DNA from: Verrucomicrobiota bacterium
Lineage (GTDB): Bacteria > Verrucomicrobiota > Verrucomicrobiia > JABWAM01
Direction of reading: 5' to 3'
Assembly (NCBI GenBank): GCA_023269615.1
Contig: JAHFSY010000045.1
Coordinates: 1-34,748, forward strand
Length of the DNA stretch: 34,748 nt
The notes under the pieces are model-generated. The model saw only the letters and a program-made list of their open reading frames with translations, made no database searches and was not told where the DNA came from. The stretch's first letter is position 1. Each line of letters begins with the position of its first letter. Shown here one piece after another: positions 8,223-16,868 of the stretch. The position numbers were made by a program, and so were the translations under genes.

Positions 8223-8315
8223 GGAAACAAGGTAGCAAAATGCCACCGGAATTCAAGAATGAACTTGAGCGGGGTTCCAAAAGGGTGCGCGACAAATTTG
8301 CTGGTCGCTCCCGCC

Positions 8316-8349
8316 GATGTAGAGCGCTTCACAGAAGCGCAACTACATC
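8316..8349. repeat. Long hairpin between ilvD and the antitoxin gene
   Basis: GATGTAGAGCGCTTC (8316-8330) pairs with GAAGCGCAACTACATC (8334-8349) across a three-base loop. Seven pairs on each side flank a small internal mismatch. It lies 27 bases beyond the ilvD stop. There is no T-run, so a REP-like role or RNA 3'-end protection is at least as likely as intrinsic termination. Confidence 0.65.
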
Positions 8350-8375
8350 ACGAACAGGAATGATGGGGATCTTGT

Positions 8376-10067
8376 TCAATCAGTGACAGCACCCACGGAT
8401 GCGCAGCTTACCTGTTTTGCGTACTTGGACAGCACGCCGTGCTTGTACTTGATCGCCGGGGCTTTCCATGCTTTGCGGCGCTTCGCCAGTTCGGCCTTGG
8501 ACAGCTTCACTTCCAGCAGGCGCTTCGCGGCGTCGATGGTGATGAGGTCGCCGTTTTTCACGAGGGCAATATTGCCGCCGTCCTGCGCCTCGGGCGCCAC
8601 GTGTCCCACCACGAGGCCGTAGGTTCCGCCGGAAAAACGTCCGTCGGTGATCAGCCCCACGTCTTCGCCCAGGCCCTTGCCGATGATGGCCGATGTCGGC
8701 GAAAGCATCTCGCGCATGCCGGGTCCGCCTTTCGGTCCCTCGTAACGGATCACCAGAACTTCTCCCTTCTTGATTTTGTCATTCATGATCGCGTCCATGC
8801 ACTTCTCCTCGGAATCGAACACATGCGCGGGGCCGGTGATCTGCGTGTGCTTGACGCCGGAAAGTTTTGCCACGCATCCCTCCTCCGCGAGGTTGCCCCA
8901 CAGGATGCTGAGATGACCCCGTTTGTACTTCGGCTTGTTGATTGGAAGGATCACGTCCTGCGAGGATGGCGGCGAGTCGGGGACATCCTTCAGGTTTTCC
9001 GCGATGGTCTTTCCGGTCACCGTGATGCAATCGCCATGGATCAACCCGGCCTTGAGCAGGATTTTCATCACGAGCGGGATGCCGCCGGCCTTGTGCAGGT
9101 CGGTGGCCACGTATTTGCCCGACGGCTTGAGGTCGGCGATGTGGGGCACCCTGCGGCCGATCGTCTCGAAATCCTCGATCTTCAATTTGACACCCGCGGC
9201 ATGCGCGATGGCGAGCAGGTGCAGAACCGCGTTGGTGGAACCGCCGATGGCCTGTGCCACCACGATCGCGTTCTCGATGGATTTGCGCGTGATGATGTCG
9301 CGCGAGCAGATGCGCCGGCGGATCAGTTCCATGAGCGCCCGCCCACTTTCCGCCGCGCTCACCGCCTTCTCCTCGTCCACGCTGGCCATCGTCGAGCTGT
9401 AGGGAAGGCTGATGCCCATGGCCTCGAACGCCGAGCTCATGGTGTTGGCCGTGAACATCCCGCCGCATGAACCGCTGCCGGGACACGCAAAGCGCTCGAT
9501 ACAGTTGAAATCCTCGCGCGACATCGTGCCCGCGTTGAACCGCCCCACGGCCTCGAATACGCTCACCACGGTGAGGTCTTCGCCATGATAATGCCCCGGC
9601 TTGATCGTCCCACCATACACGAAGATGGATGGAATGTTGAGCCGCGCGATGCCAATCACCGCGCCCGGCATGTTCTTGTCGCAACCTCCAATCGCCAGCA
9701 CGCCGTCCAGGCTCTGGCCACGGCAGACCGTCTCGATCGAATCGGCAATCACCTCGCGGCTCACGAGCGAACACTTCATCCCCTCGGTGCCCATCGAGAT
9801 GCCGTCGCTGATCGTGATCGTCCCGAAGAGCTGCGGCATTCCACCCGCGTCGCGCAACGCCTTCTCGGCCCGGGTTGCAAGCGTGTCCATTCCCGAGTTG
9901 CATGGGGTGATGGTGCTGTAACCGCTGGCGAGGCCGATGATCGGTTTGTTGAAATCCGCATCCGTGAACCCCACCGCCCGCAGCATGGCGCGGTTCGGCG
10001 CGCGATAATCGCCGTCCGTGATGGCATGGCTTTTGATCTTGAGATCGTTCGTCTTGGTCTGGCTCAT
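8376..10067 (-). CDS. ilvD: Dihydroxy-acid dehydratase
   Basis: 563 residues, the normal length. IlvD dehydrates dihydroxy-acids to 2-keto acids in valine, isoleucine and pantothenate synthesis, using an iron-sulfur cluster. The three cluster cysteines are visible: TPCNSG (Cys56), GGCDKNMPG (Cys129) and GSGSCGGMF (Cys201). The start [13 protein letters not shown] at 10067 has AGGAG eight bases upstream; a longer open frame to 10127 lacks such a site. No other ilv gene is adjacent and no leader-peptide attenuator was seen. It is divergent from the acyltransferase gene across about 140 bases. Confidence 0.96.
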   Translation of the reverse strand: MSQTKTNDLKIKSHAITDGDYRAPNRAMLRAVGFTDADFNKPIIGLASGYSTITPCNSGMDTLATRAEKALRDAGGMPQLFGTITISDGISMGTEGMKCSLVSREVIADSIETVCRGQSLDGVLAIGGCDKNMPGAVIGIARLNIPSIFVYGGTIKPGHYHGEDLTVVSVFEAVGRFNAGTMSREDFNCIERFACPGSGSCGGMFTANTMSSAFEAMGISLPYSSTMASVDEEKAVSAAESGRALMELIRRRICSRDIITRKSIENAIVVAQAIGGSTNAVLHLLAIAHAAGVKLKIEDFETIGRRVPHIADLKPSGKYVATDLHKAGGIPLVMKILLKAGLIHGDCITVTGKTIAENLKDVPDSPPSSQDVILPINKPKYKRGHLSILWGNLAEEGCVAKLSGVKHTQITGPAHVFDSEEKCMDAIMNDKIKKGEVLVIRYEGPKGGPGMREMLSPTSAIIGKGLGEDVGLITDGRFSGGTYGLVVGHVAPEAQDGGNIALVKNGDLITIDAAKRLLEVKLSKAELAKRRKAWKAPAIKYKHGVLSKYAKQVSCASVGAVTD

Positions 10068-10207
10068 AAAATGACTCCTGTTTGAGTTGTGGAGGGGTGC
10101 GGAGGATGGAATACGGATGGGCCCCATTCAAGCCGGAACAGGGCGGGCGCATTCGACAGCCAAATTTCCTCCTTTAGTGCGGCGGGTACTTCTTCTAAAT
10201 CAGGGAT

Positions 10208-10843
10208 GTGTTGAAATGGCTTCGAAATTTTCTCGTGGGGCATTTGGGCGCGGCATTGATCCGCCTCATCGCCTTCACGCTGCGCATCCACATCGAGGAT
10301 GAATCGGGGCTCGTCGCCGACCCGGACCAGCCCGAGCCCGTCATATTCGCCTTCTGGCACAATCGCATGTTCCTGATGCCCTATTTTTACCGGCTCCTTT
10401 TCCCTCAACGTAAAATCCTCTGCCTCGTCAGCGCCAGTTCGGATGGCGAGATGATCGCGCGCGTGCTCGGCCGCTTCGACATGGGCGCGGCGCGCGGCTC
10501 CAGTTCACGGCGGGGCCGTGAGGCTTATCGCGAACTCGCGGAAAATCTCCAGCAGGGATGGGATGTCGCCATCACGCCCGACGGGCCTCGCGGCCCATGC
10601 TACGATGCGCACATCGGCGTGGCGGGACTCGCGTCCCTCGCGGGTTGCAGCGTGATTCCTGTCACGCTCAAACTCGATTCGCGATGGGAGCTTCCGAGCT
10701 GGGACCGCTTCATGATCCCCAAGCCATTCGCCCGCTGCCTGCTGCATCTCGGGAAGCCGGTCCCGTTCGACGGCATGGCGCGCGACGATCTGCTTGAAAC
10801 TGCCCGGGCCAGACTCGAGCGGACTCTCAACGCCTTGAATTGA
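10208..10843 (+). CDS. Lysophospholipid acyltransferase family protein (DUF374)
   Basis: 211 residues. A hydrophobic, probably membrane-attached N-terminus (about 5-28) is followed by VIFAFWHNRMF (45-55), in which His51 fits the acyltransferase catalytic His. SASSDGE (75-81) then supplies Asp79, SSSRRG follows (98-103), and AITPDGPRGP (121-130) is the family-typical substrate-site motif. DUF374 proteins are thought to add acyl chains to lipids, often lipid A-like acceptors, at the inner face of the membrane. The start is GTG 10208 or TTG 10211; AGGG just upstream is better spaced for the TTG. The acceptor substrate cannot be told from the sequence. Confidence 0.85.
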   Translation: MLKWLRNFLVGHLGAALIRLIAFTLRIHIEDESGLVADPDQPEPVIFAFWHNRMFLMPYFYRLLFPQRKILCLVSASSDGEMIARVLGRFDMGAARGSSSRRGREAYRELAENLQQGWDVAITPDGPRGPCYDAHIGVAGLASLAGCSVIPVTLKLDSRWELPSWDRFMIPKPFARCLLHLGKPVPFDGMARDDLLETARARLERTLNALN

Positions 10844-10909
10844 CGCGCTCGCCATCATTTTCAAAAATCCCTTCTTGATTCAGTGTTCATTTTACTACAA
10901 AAAACTTCC

Positions 10910-11596
10910 ATGAAAAAATCTTGCCATCGCACAATGCTTCCGCCGGCCCGGAAATCCGTCTCGAAACAGATTGTCAGCCACATCATGGATGGCATTCGCG
11001 GGGGCGAGTATTACGTGGGTCAACGCCTTCCGCCCGAGCCCGACCTGTTGCAGCAGTGGAAGATCAGCCCGGCGAGCCTCCGCGACGCCTTCAAGGAACT
11101 GGAAACGCTGGGGATGATCACGCGCAAGCCGCGCGTTGGAACCATCATCCAGAAATTCGAGCCTTCGCGGCTGTTTGAGCGTTGCGCCGGATTGCTGGGC
11201 CACCGGCCGGATTTGCGGGGCGACGTCATCCAGATGCGCACGGTGGTGGAAAGGGCGTTGGTACCCCTCGTGATCGAAAATGCGGAGCCTTCCGACTGGG
11301 CGGGGATGCAAAAGGCCGTGGAAGGGATGAGTGTCTCCGCCAACATGGAGGAGTTCAACCGCCACGACCTTGTGTTTCACACGCACTATTATCTGGCCAC
11401 CAAGAACGCCCTGTTCATCGCCATGATTTCCATCCTGGTGGATTACTTCTCGAGCCCGAACCACCTTCCGCAGGAACAGTTTCTTTTGGACCGCAAGAGA
11501 TACACGCGCCGTCATGCCGACTTCCTCAAATCCCTGAAGAGCGGAAATATCGCCGAGGCAACCGAATACGCCTCCGTGCTTCCAGCCGTCCGCTAG
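10910..11596 (+). CDS. GntR-family transcription regulator (FadR/FCD type)
   Basis: 228 residues from ATG 10910; GTG 10883 would add nine. Residues 12-80 form the winged helix, with the GntR pattern YYVGQRLPPEPDLLQQWKIS followed by SLRDAFKELETLGMI. The rest is an FCD-like helical sensor domain. Its metal or ligand pocket probably includes the histidines of NRHDLVFHTHYYLATKN and of RRHADFLKSLKSGN near the end. FCD regulators usually sense sugar acids, lactate or other carboxylates. No target operon is adjacent; the closest candidate in the window is the sugar kinase operon, which is not next to it. It ends five bases from ruvX, which converges on it. Confidence 0.85.
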   Translation: MKKSCHRTMLPPARKSVSKQIVSHIMDGIRGGEYYVGQRLPPEPDLLQQWKISPASLRDAFKELETLGMITRKPRVGTIIQKFEPSRLFERCAGLLGHRPDLRGDVIQMRTVVERALVPLVIENAEPSDWAGMQKAVEGMSVSANMEEFNRHDLVFHTHYYLATKNALFIAMISILVDYFSSPNHLPQEQFLLDRKRYTRRHADFLKSLKSGNIAEATEYASVLPAVR

Positions 11597-11601
11597 CACC
11601 T

Positions 11602-12006
11602 TCACGCGGCTTGTGCATCGAGGTAACCCTGCAGGATCTGCTGGGCGGCAAGCTTGTCGATGACTTCCTTGCGGCGTTTGCGGGAGACGTCCGCCTCGAT
11701 CAGCATGCGCTCGACGCTCTTTGTGGTGAGGCGCTCATCCCAAAAATGGATTTCGATGGCGACAGTGGCCTTGAGTCTTTCGGCAAATTTCCGGACCTCT
11801 TCCGCCTTCGGCCCGTAACTCCCATCCATGTTGCGCGGCATGCCCACCACGATGGATTCGACTTGTTTTTCAGCGACGACTTCGAGGATGCGCTCGAAGG
11901 CTCTGGCATTCTCCACGGTCTCGAGCGGCATGGCGAGCATGCCGATTTCGTCGCTTAACGCGAGCCCGACCCGCACCGATCCGTAATCAATTCCGAGGGT
12001 TCGCAT
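11602..12006 (-). CDS. ruvX: RuvX/YqgF family RNase H-fold protein (16S pre-rRNA nuclease)
   Basis: 134 residues, the normal length. MRTLGIDYGSVRVGLALSD carries the first catalytic Asp (Asp7). VGMPRNMDGS (54-63) and FWDERLTT (88-95, with Asp90 and Glu91) complete the RNase H-type site. YqgF processes the 5' end of 16S rRNA and was earlier annotated as a Holliday junction resolvase. It appears to stand alone: a repeat separates it from the kinase gene. Confidence 0.93.
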   Translation of the reverse strand: MRTLGIDYGSVRVGLALSDEIGMLAMPLETVENARAFERILEVVAEKQVESIVVGMPRNMDGSYGPKAEEVRKFAERLKATVAIEIHFWDERLTTKSVERMLIEADVSRKRRKEVIDKLAAQQILQGYLDAQAA

Positions 12007-12018
12007 GGGAAGGGAGCT

Positions 12019-12092
12019 ATCAGCGGTCAGCCGTCAGCTGTCAGTTTTCTGAACGCTCTCCTGTCTCCGGGAGTTGATGGCTGACAGCTGAT
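12019..12092. repeat. Imperfect inverted repeat of GTCAGC units
   Basis: The left arm (12019-12038, ATCAGCGGTCAGCCGTCAGC) and the right arm (12073-12092) are complementary at 17 of 20 positions. Bases 12022-12039 also match the reverse complement of 22995-23012 at 16 of 18 positions, so the motif is dispersed. It fills the 92-base gap between ruvX and the RsbW-like gene. Confidence 0.7.
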
Positions 12093-12098
12093 CGCTTC

Positions 12099-12506
12099 TC
12101 ATGCTTTTTTCTTCCTCAGGATCAGGCATGTCCCCTCCTGCGGCGCGTGGTCAAATTGGACTTCGTCGAACGCTTGTTCGATGAAAAAGAGACCGAGGCC
12201 GCCGGGTTTCACGTCATGCAGCTCGCGTCCCTTCAGACGGGACGGGTCGGGTTTTTTCCCATAGTCGCGCAACCTGGCCTCCCACACCCCGTTGGTGACG
12301 ATCACGTCGATTTCGATTTTTCCGTCCGTGCGCCCCTCGTACGCGAAGCGGATGATGTTGGTGCACGCCTCGTCCACCGCCAGCACCAGCCGGGCCACCG
12401 TGTCCTCGTCGAATCCAAACCCCGTGGCCGACTCACGGATGCGCGCCCGCACGGCCGACATCTGGGAGGGACAGCTCGTGCATTCGTAATGGAGGTCGGC
12501 GCTCAT
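12099..12506 (-). CDS. RsbW-like histidine-kinase-type ATPase (serine kinase / anti-sigma factor)
   Basis: 135 residues. The GHKL ATP-binding fold is clear. The N box is AVDEACTNIIRFAY (43-56, with Glu46 and Asn50), the G1 box is RDYGKKPDP (80-88) and the G2 box is GGLGLFFIE (102-110). In the RsbW/SpoIIAB family this fold phosphorylates a serine on a STAS partner and can bind a sigma factor. The ATG at 12506 overlaps the phosphatase stop by four bases (ATGA), with GGAG just upstream, so translation is coupled. No sigma factor gene is nearby, so the likeliest partner is the STAS protein at 16533-16868. Confidence 0.88.
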   Translation of the reverse strand: MSADLHYECTSCPSQMSAVRARIRESATGFGFDEDTVARLVLAVDEACTNIIRFAYEGRTDGKIEIDVIVTNGVWEARLRDYGKKPDPSRLKGRELHDVKPGGLGLFFIEQAFDEVQFDHAPQEGTCLILRKKKA

Positions 12507-13771
12507 TTGGCTCCACAAAGCAGGAAGGTCACGTCGTCGCGCTGGGGCGCGCTGACGGTGAAATCCTTCACCGATTGCAGGATCGCCTCCTTGGCGGCGG
12601 CGCAGGAGGGGGGCAGCGAGGCCACGAGTTCCTGCATGCGTTCGGTGCCGAACTCCTCGTTCGCGGGATTGCGCCCCTCGGTGATGCCGTCGGTGTACAC
12701 GCAGAGCAATTCGCCGGGGCCGAGCACGATTTCCGAACTCGGAAATTCCGCGCCCGCCATCAACCCCAGCGGCATGCCGGAATCGAGCTCGATGGAATCG
12801 AAGCCGTTGTTTTTCCGACGGATGGGCGCGAGATGTCCCGCACTCGCCTGGCGCGTGCGAAGCGACGATCCCTCGGGGCGGACCACGGCGCACCACGTGG
12901 TGGCGAACATGCCGCGGGCACTGCGCTGGCTCAGGCTGTCATTCATTTTTGCCATGATGCGCCCGGGATCGGATTCATTCGGGGCGGCGTGGCGGAATTC
13001 GGATAGAATTTGCGCCATGAGGAGCGCCGCCGGCACGCCCTTGCCCGTCACGTCGCCCAGCACGACCGCAAACCCGCCGTCGCCGGTTTCCTGCACATCG
13101 TAAAAATCGCCGCCGACCTGGAATGCCGACTGGGAATGAAACGCGAGCTGGAACGCGGCCTCGGCGGTTTCAAACCCCTGCGCAAGAAACCGGCTCTGGA
13201 TTTCCTGCGCAATCTCAAGCTCCTGCAGGTTCTTCTGCTGCTGGAGCATCGTCTCCTGCCATCGGATCTTCTCAATGGCGGTGGCAGCCATCGCCCCATA
13301 AGCCTCGAACACCTCCAGGTCGCGCGCATCGAAAAATTTTTTATGGAGCGGATTCAAAGCCTGGAGAACGCCCACCAGCTTGTCGCCGATGACCAGCGGC
13401 ACACACACGATGGATCGCGTGATGAAACCCGTCTTGGTGTCCGCCCCTCGAAAGAACCGGTCGTCGCGCGACGCATCCTCGACCAGGGCGGATTTCCGGT
13501 TTTGCGCCACCCACCCCGCCACGCCCTGCCCCATTTTCAGGCGTCCCATCTCCTTGAGCTTGTCAGCTTTATCGCCAAGCGCAACATGCCATGAGAGGTC
13601 GTTCGTGGGCTCGTTGTACAGCATGATGCTGCCGGCGTCGCAACCCATGACTTCCTTCGTGGTCTGCAGCAGCGACGTGAGGAGCTGCCGGTAGTCGTGA
13701 ATGGAGTTGATGCTGCAACTGATGCGGATCAACCCGCGATACGGATCGGTGTCTGGCGGACTCGTGGCCAT
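12503..13771 (-). CDS. GAF-domain SpoIIE/RsbU-type PP2C serine phosphatase
   Basis: 422 residues from ATG 13771; longer starts would overlap mlaD. Residues ~20-170 form a GAF sensor domain (MGCDAGSIMLYNEP, then GVAGWVAQNRKSALVEDA). Residues 165-200 are a helical linker, probably a coiled coil (ETMLQQQKNLQELEIAQEIQ). Residues 205-420 are the SpoIIE phosphatase, with metal-binding acidic residues in VGGDFYD (Asp222), LGDVTGKG (Asp240), YTDGITE (Asp361) and QRDDVT (Asp412/413). Such enzymes dephosphorylate STAS proteins, opposing RsbW-like kinases. Soluble, with no membrane segment. It is 19 bases after mlaD and overlaps the kinase gene, so all three are probably one operon. Confidence 0.92.
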   Translation of the reverse strand: MATSPPDTDPYRGLIRISCSINSIHDYRQLLTSLLQTTKEVMGCDAGSIMLYNEPTNDLSWHVALGDKADKLKEMGRLKMGQGVAGWVAQNRKSALVEDASRDDRFFRGADTKTGFITRSIVCVPLVIGDKLVGVLQALNPLHKKFFDARDLEVFEAYGAMAATAIEKIRWQETMLQQQKNLQELEIAQEIQSRFLAQGFETAEAAFQLAFHSQSAFQVGGDFYDVQETGDGGFAVVLGDVTGKGVPAALLMAQILSEFRHAAPNESDPGRIMAKMNDSLSQRSARGMFATTWCAVVRPEGSSLRTRQASAGHLAPIRRKNNGFDSIELDSGMPLGLMAGAEFPSSEIVLGPGELLCVYTDGITEGRNPANEEFGTERMQELVASLPPSCAAAKEAILQSVKDFTVSAPQRDDVTFLLCGAK

Positions 13772-13790
13772 GGCCGGAAGGCTCGGGCGG

Positions 13791-14723
13791 CTATTTCTGC
13801 GAGGAGGAATTTTCCGAAGCTGGTGCCTTGTACTTCTCATCCTCGGGCTCGATGGGAATGGGCCCGCTGACACCCCAGACGAGTTTCCACGGGCGCTCGG
13901 CGAGGATATGGCTCAGGCTCTTCATGTAAATGGTCATCTGGCGGGCGTTCGAAATCAAATGTTCAAGATCCGTGCGGTTGGTGGCGAGGATGCTGTTGGC
14001 GTCGCCGGTGAGCTTTTGCGCCTCGCTCGTCAGCTTCTTCGCGTCGCCTGTCAGGTCCTGCACCGAGGCGAGCGTCTTTTCCATCTGGATGATGAGCTCG
14101 GGCATGCGTTTCTGCGCGTCGCCCGTGAGCTGCTTGGCATCGACCGTCAGCTCCTGCGCGGATTTCAGTGTTTTTTCAAGCTCGGCAATCAGCACCGGCA
14201 GGCGGTCCTGCATTTCCACCACGATGGAGTTCACATTCTTCGTGGCCACCTGCATGTCGTCGGAAAGTTTTTTGGCCGAGGCGAAGACCGAGTCCATGGG
14301 TGTCGGGTCAATACCCTCAATGGGCTTGTCGTTGTCCAAGTATTTCTTGGAGCGCGCCTCGGGCATCAGTTCGAGATATTTTTCGCCCATGAAACCCATC
14401 GTGTTCACCAATGCTTTCGTCCCCTCGGGCATCTGAATCTCCCGGTCAATGCTCGCGTACACATAGACGTAGGGCGGATCCTTCGGGAATCCCGCGCGCT
14501 CCTCCTCCGACAACACATGAATGCGTTTCACCTCTCCCACTCGGGCGCCCGCAAAGCGAACCGGCGAATGCACTTCCAGACTGTTGATGAATGAGAAATT
14601 CACCTGAACCTCACGTTGGGGCGTAAACGATATGCCGCTGATGCTAAGCACCATCACCATGAAGAGAACCATGGAAATCAGGGCCACAACGCCGATTTTA
14701 ATGCGCGAGGAAATATCACTCAT
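13791..14723 (-). CDS. mlaD: MlaD/MCE-domain lipid transport protein
   Basis: 310 residues. One membrane segment at about 9-29 is followed by the MCE domain at roughly 38-120 (RFAGARVGEVKRIHVL and the later TMGFMGEKYLELMPEA). MCE proteins form hexameric rings in the periplasm that carry phospholipids between membranes. Residues 174-205 and 206-237 are a tandem duplication of about 32 residues, each with the pattern LEKTL..AQELT.DAK.LT.DAQK. They should lengthen the helical, coiled-coil stem. The Mla permease and ATPase genes lie just upstream on the same strand, separated by 181 bases that hold a hairpin and a promoter candidate. Confidence 0.9.
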   Translation of the reverse strand: MSDISSRIKIGVVALISMVLFMVMVLSISGISFTPQREVQVNFSFINSLEVHSPVRFAGARVGEVKRIHVLSEEERAGFPKDPPYVYVYASIDREIQMPEGTKALVNTMGFMGEKYLELMPEARSKKYLDNDKPIEGIDPTPMDSVFASAKKLSDDMQVATKNVNSIVVEMQDRLPVLIAELEKTLKSAQELTVDAKQLTGDAQKRMPELIIQMEKTLASVQDLTGDAKKLTSEAQKLTGDANSILATNRTDLEHLISNARQMTIYMKSLSHILAERPWKLVWGVSGPIPIEPEDEKYKAPASENSSSQK

Positions 14724-14774
14724 AAGGCGCGGAAATTAGTGCAATGACCCAGAAAAATCAACATAAATCCTTAT

Positions 14775-14802
14775 TTATCAGCATGTTGTGTATTTAGATC
14801 AA
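14775..14802 (-). promoter_or_regulatory. Possible sigma-70-type promoter for mlaD
   Basis: On the minus strand, TTGATC (14797-14802) and TGATAA (14775-14780) are 16 bases apart in an A/T-rich stretch that stands out from its surroundings, about 50 bases before the mlaD start. Neither box is a perfect match. Confidence 0.3.
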
Positions 14803-14851
14803 ATCGGCTTGTTTTGGATTGTATTCCCATAAGGCAGGTTGCTTTGCGACG

Positions 14852-14896
14852 GCCTAGCTGCCCGTCCCACCTCGGTGCGATGATTTACGGGCAGGC
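14852..14896 (-). terminator. Hairpin after mlaF, possible terminator or RNA-stability element
   Basis: TGCCCGT (14859-14865) pairs with ACGGGCA (14887-14893), and outer GCCT/AGGC pairs form with a small bulge. It lies nine bases past the mlaF stop. There is no T-run, so it may only weaken read-through into mlaD or protect the upstream RNA. Confidence 0.4.
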
Positions 14897-14904
14897 ACTT
14901 CAGA

Positions 14905-15741
14905 CTACTCGCCCAACAAGGTCTTCAGATAATCATCGCCGGTCTGCTTGAACGAAATCGGGCCATCGGCCTCGCCGTTGATGAACTGGACGACGATCGG
15001 GTCCTTGGACGCCTTGATCTGATCTGACGTTCCCTCGAAAATCACCTTGCCCTTGTGCAGCATCACGATGTGGTCGGCGATGCGATACACGCTCGCCATG
15101 TCGTGCGTCACCACCACGGCCGTCATTCCCAGTTTCTTGCAAAGGTCGTTGATGAGCACGTCCACCACGGCCGTCATCACGGGATCAAGCCCCGCCGTGG
15201 GCTCGTCGCAAAAAAGCATCTCGGGGTCCATCGCGATCGCACGCGCGAGGGCGACGCGTTTTTTCATGCCGCCTGAAATCTGGGACGGCATGAGATTCTC
15301 GAAGCCCGAGAGCCCCACCATGCTCGTCTTCATCTTCACCATGATTTCCACGATATCAGGCGAAAGGGTGGTGTGCTCCTGCAGGGGCAACGAAACGTTC
15401 TCGCCCACCGTGATCGAGTTCAGGAGGGCGGACCCCTGGAAGAGCATGCCGAATTTTTTGCGCACCTCGGAGAATTCATCGTCGCCCATCTTGGTGATCT
15501 CCTTGCCCATCAGCCAGATTTCGCCGGAATCAGGCTTGAGCGAGCCGATGATATGGCGCAGCAGCGTGCTCTTGCCACAACCACTTCCACCCAGGATGAC
15601 CAGCGTCTCGCCGCGCTTCACCTTGAAGCTGATGCCGTCCAGGACACGACGGTCATCAAACGCGCGCACCAGATTCTTCACCTCGATATGAGGCGAGTCT
15701 TTTGAAGCCGCCGATTCGTTTGCTTGGGAAGCGTTGCTCAC
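14905..15741 (-). CDS. mlaF: MlaF-type ABC transporter ATPase
   Basis: 278 residues. Walker A is GGSGCGKST (51-59), the ABC signature is ISGGMKKRVALARA (155-168) and Walker B is MLFCDEPTAGLDP (175-187), with the H-loop in VVVTHDMASVY. This sequence belongs to the MlaF/Ttg2A group that powers phospholipid movement with MlaE and MlaD. Translation starts at GTG 15741, which overlaps the mlaE stop by four bases (GTGA); no in-frame ATG lies before the core fold. The first ~17 residues are Ser/Ala-rich and variable. Confidence 0.93.
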   Translation of the reverse strand: MSNASQANESAASKDSPHIEVKNLVRAFDDRRVLDGISFKVKRGETLVILGGSGCGKSTLLRHIIGSLKPDSGEIWLMGKEITKMGDDEFSEVRKKFGMLFQGSALLNSITVGENVSLPLQEHTTLSPDIVEIMVKMKTSMVGLSGFENLMPSQISGGMKKRVALARAIAMDPEMLFCDEPTAGLDPVMTAVVDVLINDLCKKLGMTAVVVTHDMASVYRIADHIVMLHKGKVIFEGTSDQIKASKDPIVVQFINGEADGPISFKQTGDDYLKTLLGE

Positions 15742-16511
15742 ACGATGTACACGAAAATGCCCGTCATCACCGCGTCGGCGACGATGATCATGACGATGGA
15801 GGTCACGACGGACATGGTGGTGGAGCGCCCGACGGCCTCCGCGCCACCTTCCGTCTGGTAGCCGAAATAACAGGCGATGCTGCCGACCAGCAGGCCAAAC
15901 ACGACGCTTTTGATGATTCCCGACACAAAATCCTTCACCACAAGGCCGCTCATCATGATGGTAATAAACTGCCACCCGGAGAGATGGAGGGAACAGATTC
16001 CAAGAATAAACCCACCAAGGATGCCAACGTAATCCGCGATCACGGCCAGGACAGGCGCCATCACCGTGAAAGCCAGGACGCGTGGCGCGACCAGGAAACG
16101 GACGGGGTCAATGCCCATGATTTGCAGGGCCTCGACCTCTTCATTCACCTTCATGGTGCCGATTTCCGCGGCGATGGCTGCGCCGCAACGTCCCCCGAGC
16201 ACGATCGTGGCAATCAGCGGCCCGAGTTCACGAAGCATGGTCAGTCCCACCACGCGCCCCACATACATCTCGGTGCCCATCTTCAAAAGCTCGTTCGCAG
16301 TCTGCATCGCGATCACGAGCCCGACGAAAAAGACGACGAGGCAGACGATCCCGAGCGACTGCACGCCAATGGCGTCCATCTGCTGGATCACGTGAACCAA
16401 CTTCGGCCCTTTGCGTCGGAACGGGCCGACCAGGCAGCAACGCAACGCCTTTCCCAGAAGGATCATGTAATCCCCCAGCATCAACAGGAAACTCTGAAGG
16501 GCTTTCTTCAA
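15738..16511 (-). CDS. mlaE: MlaE-type ABC transporter permease
   Basis: 257 residues with about five membrane segments (roughly 48-72, 88-110, 145-170, 190-215 and 230-255). Family hallmarks are LTMLRELGPLIATIVLGGR and AAIAAEIGTMKVNEEVEAL, the cytoplasmic coupling region. It forms the inner-membrane channel of the Mla phospholipid transporter, a dimer capped by two MlaF and a ring of MlaD. The start codon at 16511 is TTG; ATG at residue 11 is an alternative. It follows the STAS gene by 21 bases and overlaps mlaF by four. Confidence 0.93.
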   Translation of the reverse strand: MKKALQSFLLMLGDYMILLGKALRCCLVGPFRRKGPKLVHVIQQMDAIGVQSLGIVCLVVFFVGLVIAMQTANELLKMGTEMYVGRVVGLTMLRELGPLIATIVLGGRCGAAIAAEIGTMKVNEEVEALQIMGIDPVRFLVAPRVLAFTVMAPVLAVIADYVGILGGFILGICSLHLSGWQFITIMMSGLVVKDFVSGIIKSVVFGLLVGSIACYFGYQTEGGAEAVGRSTTMSVVTSIVMIIVADAVMTGIFVYIV

Positions 16512-16532
16512 GCGAAGGGTGCTGCAACCCGG

Positions 16533-16868
16533 TTACTTAAACGACGCGACAACGGCAGGCTCCTCGTCATAGATGGGGAAAAACTTGTCCAGCCGCGCCA
16601 CTTCAAACACGCTGCGCACAGACTTTGCCAGTGAAAACAACGCCAGCTTCCCGCCGTAGCCGCGGATCTTCTGGAATGCGTCAATCACCGTCGCCAGCCC
16701 GGAGCTGTCAATGTACGTCACCCTCAGGAAATTGATCGCCACCGCCTTTTCCTTCCGGATGATCAACTTGCCGATCTCCGCCCGCAACTCGGGCGACTTG
16801 TATAAATCAATCTCCCCCTCGAGATCGAGGATTGAAACGCCTTCCACTATTCGGGACACAAAAGCCAT
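16533..16868 (-). CDS. STAS-domain protein (anti-anti-sigma / MlaB-like)
   Basis: 111 residues from ATG 16868, with AAGGA four bases upstream. The whole protein is one STAS domain: VEGVSILDLEGEIDLYKSP at the start, then YIDSSGLATVIDAF (52-65). DSSG (54-57) is where SpoIIAA and RsbV are phosphorylated by their kinases. By context it sits where MlaB, also a STAS protein, sits in Mla operons. By motif it looks like a switchable anti-anti-sigma factor. The phosphatase and kinase that would act on such a site lie at the other end of the same gene run. I infer that it links that switch to the MlaEF transporter. Confidence 0.88.
   Translation of the reverse strand: MAFVSRIVEGVSILDLEGEIDLYKSPELRAEIGKLIIRKEKAVAINFLRVTYIDSSGLATVIDAFQKIRGYGGKLALFSLAKSVRSVFEVARLDKFFPIYDEEPAVVASFK

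Noticed and set aside
8779..10152. A 457-codon frame overlapping ilvD on the same strand, out of frame
   Set aside because: It shares the region with the certain ilvD reading and is dominated by Arg, Gly and His without motifs.
14012..14203. DNA tandem repeat suggesting a mobile insertion in mlaD
   Set aside because: The repeat is at protein level with much silent and coding divergence, so it is an old internal duplication.
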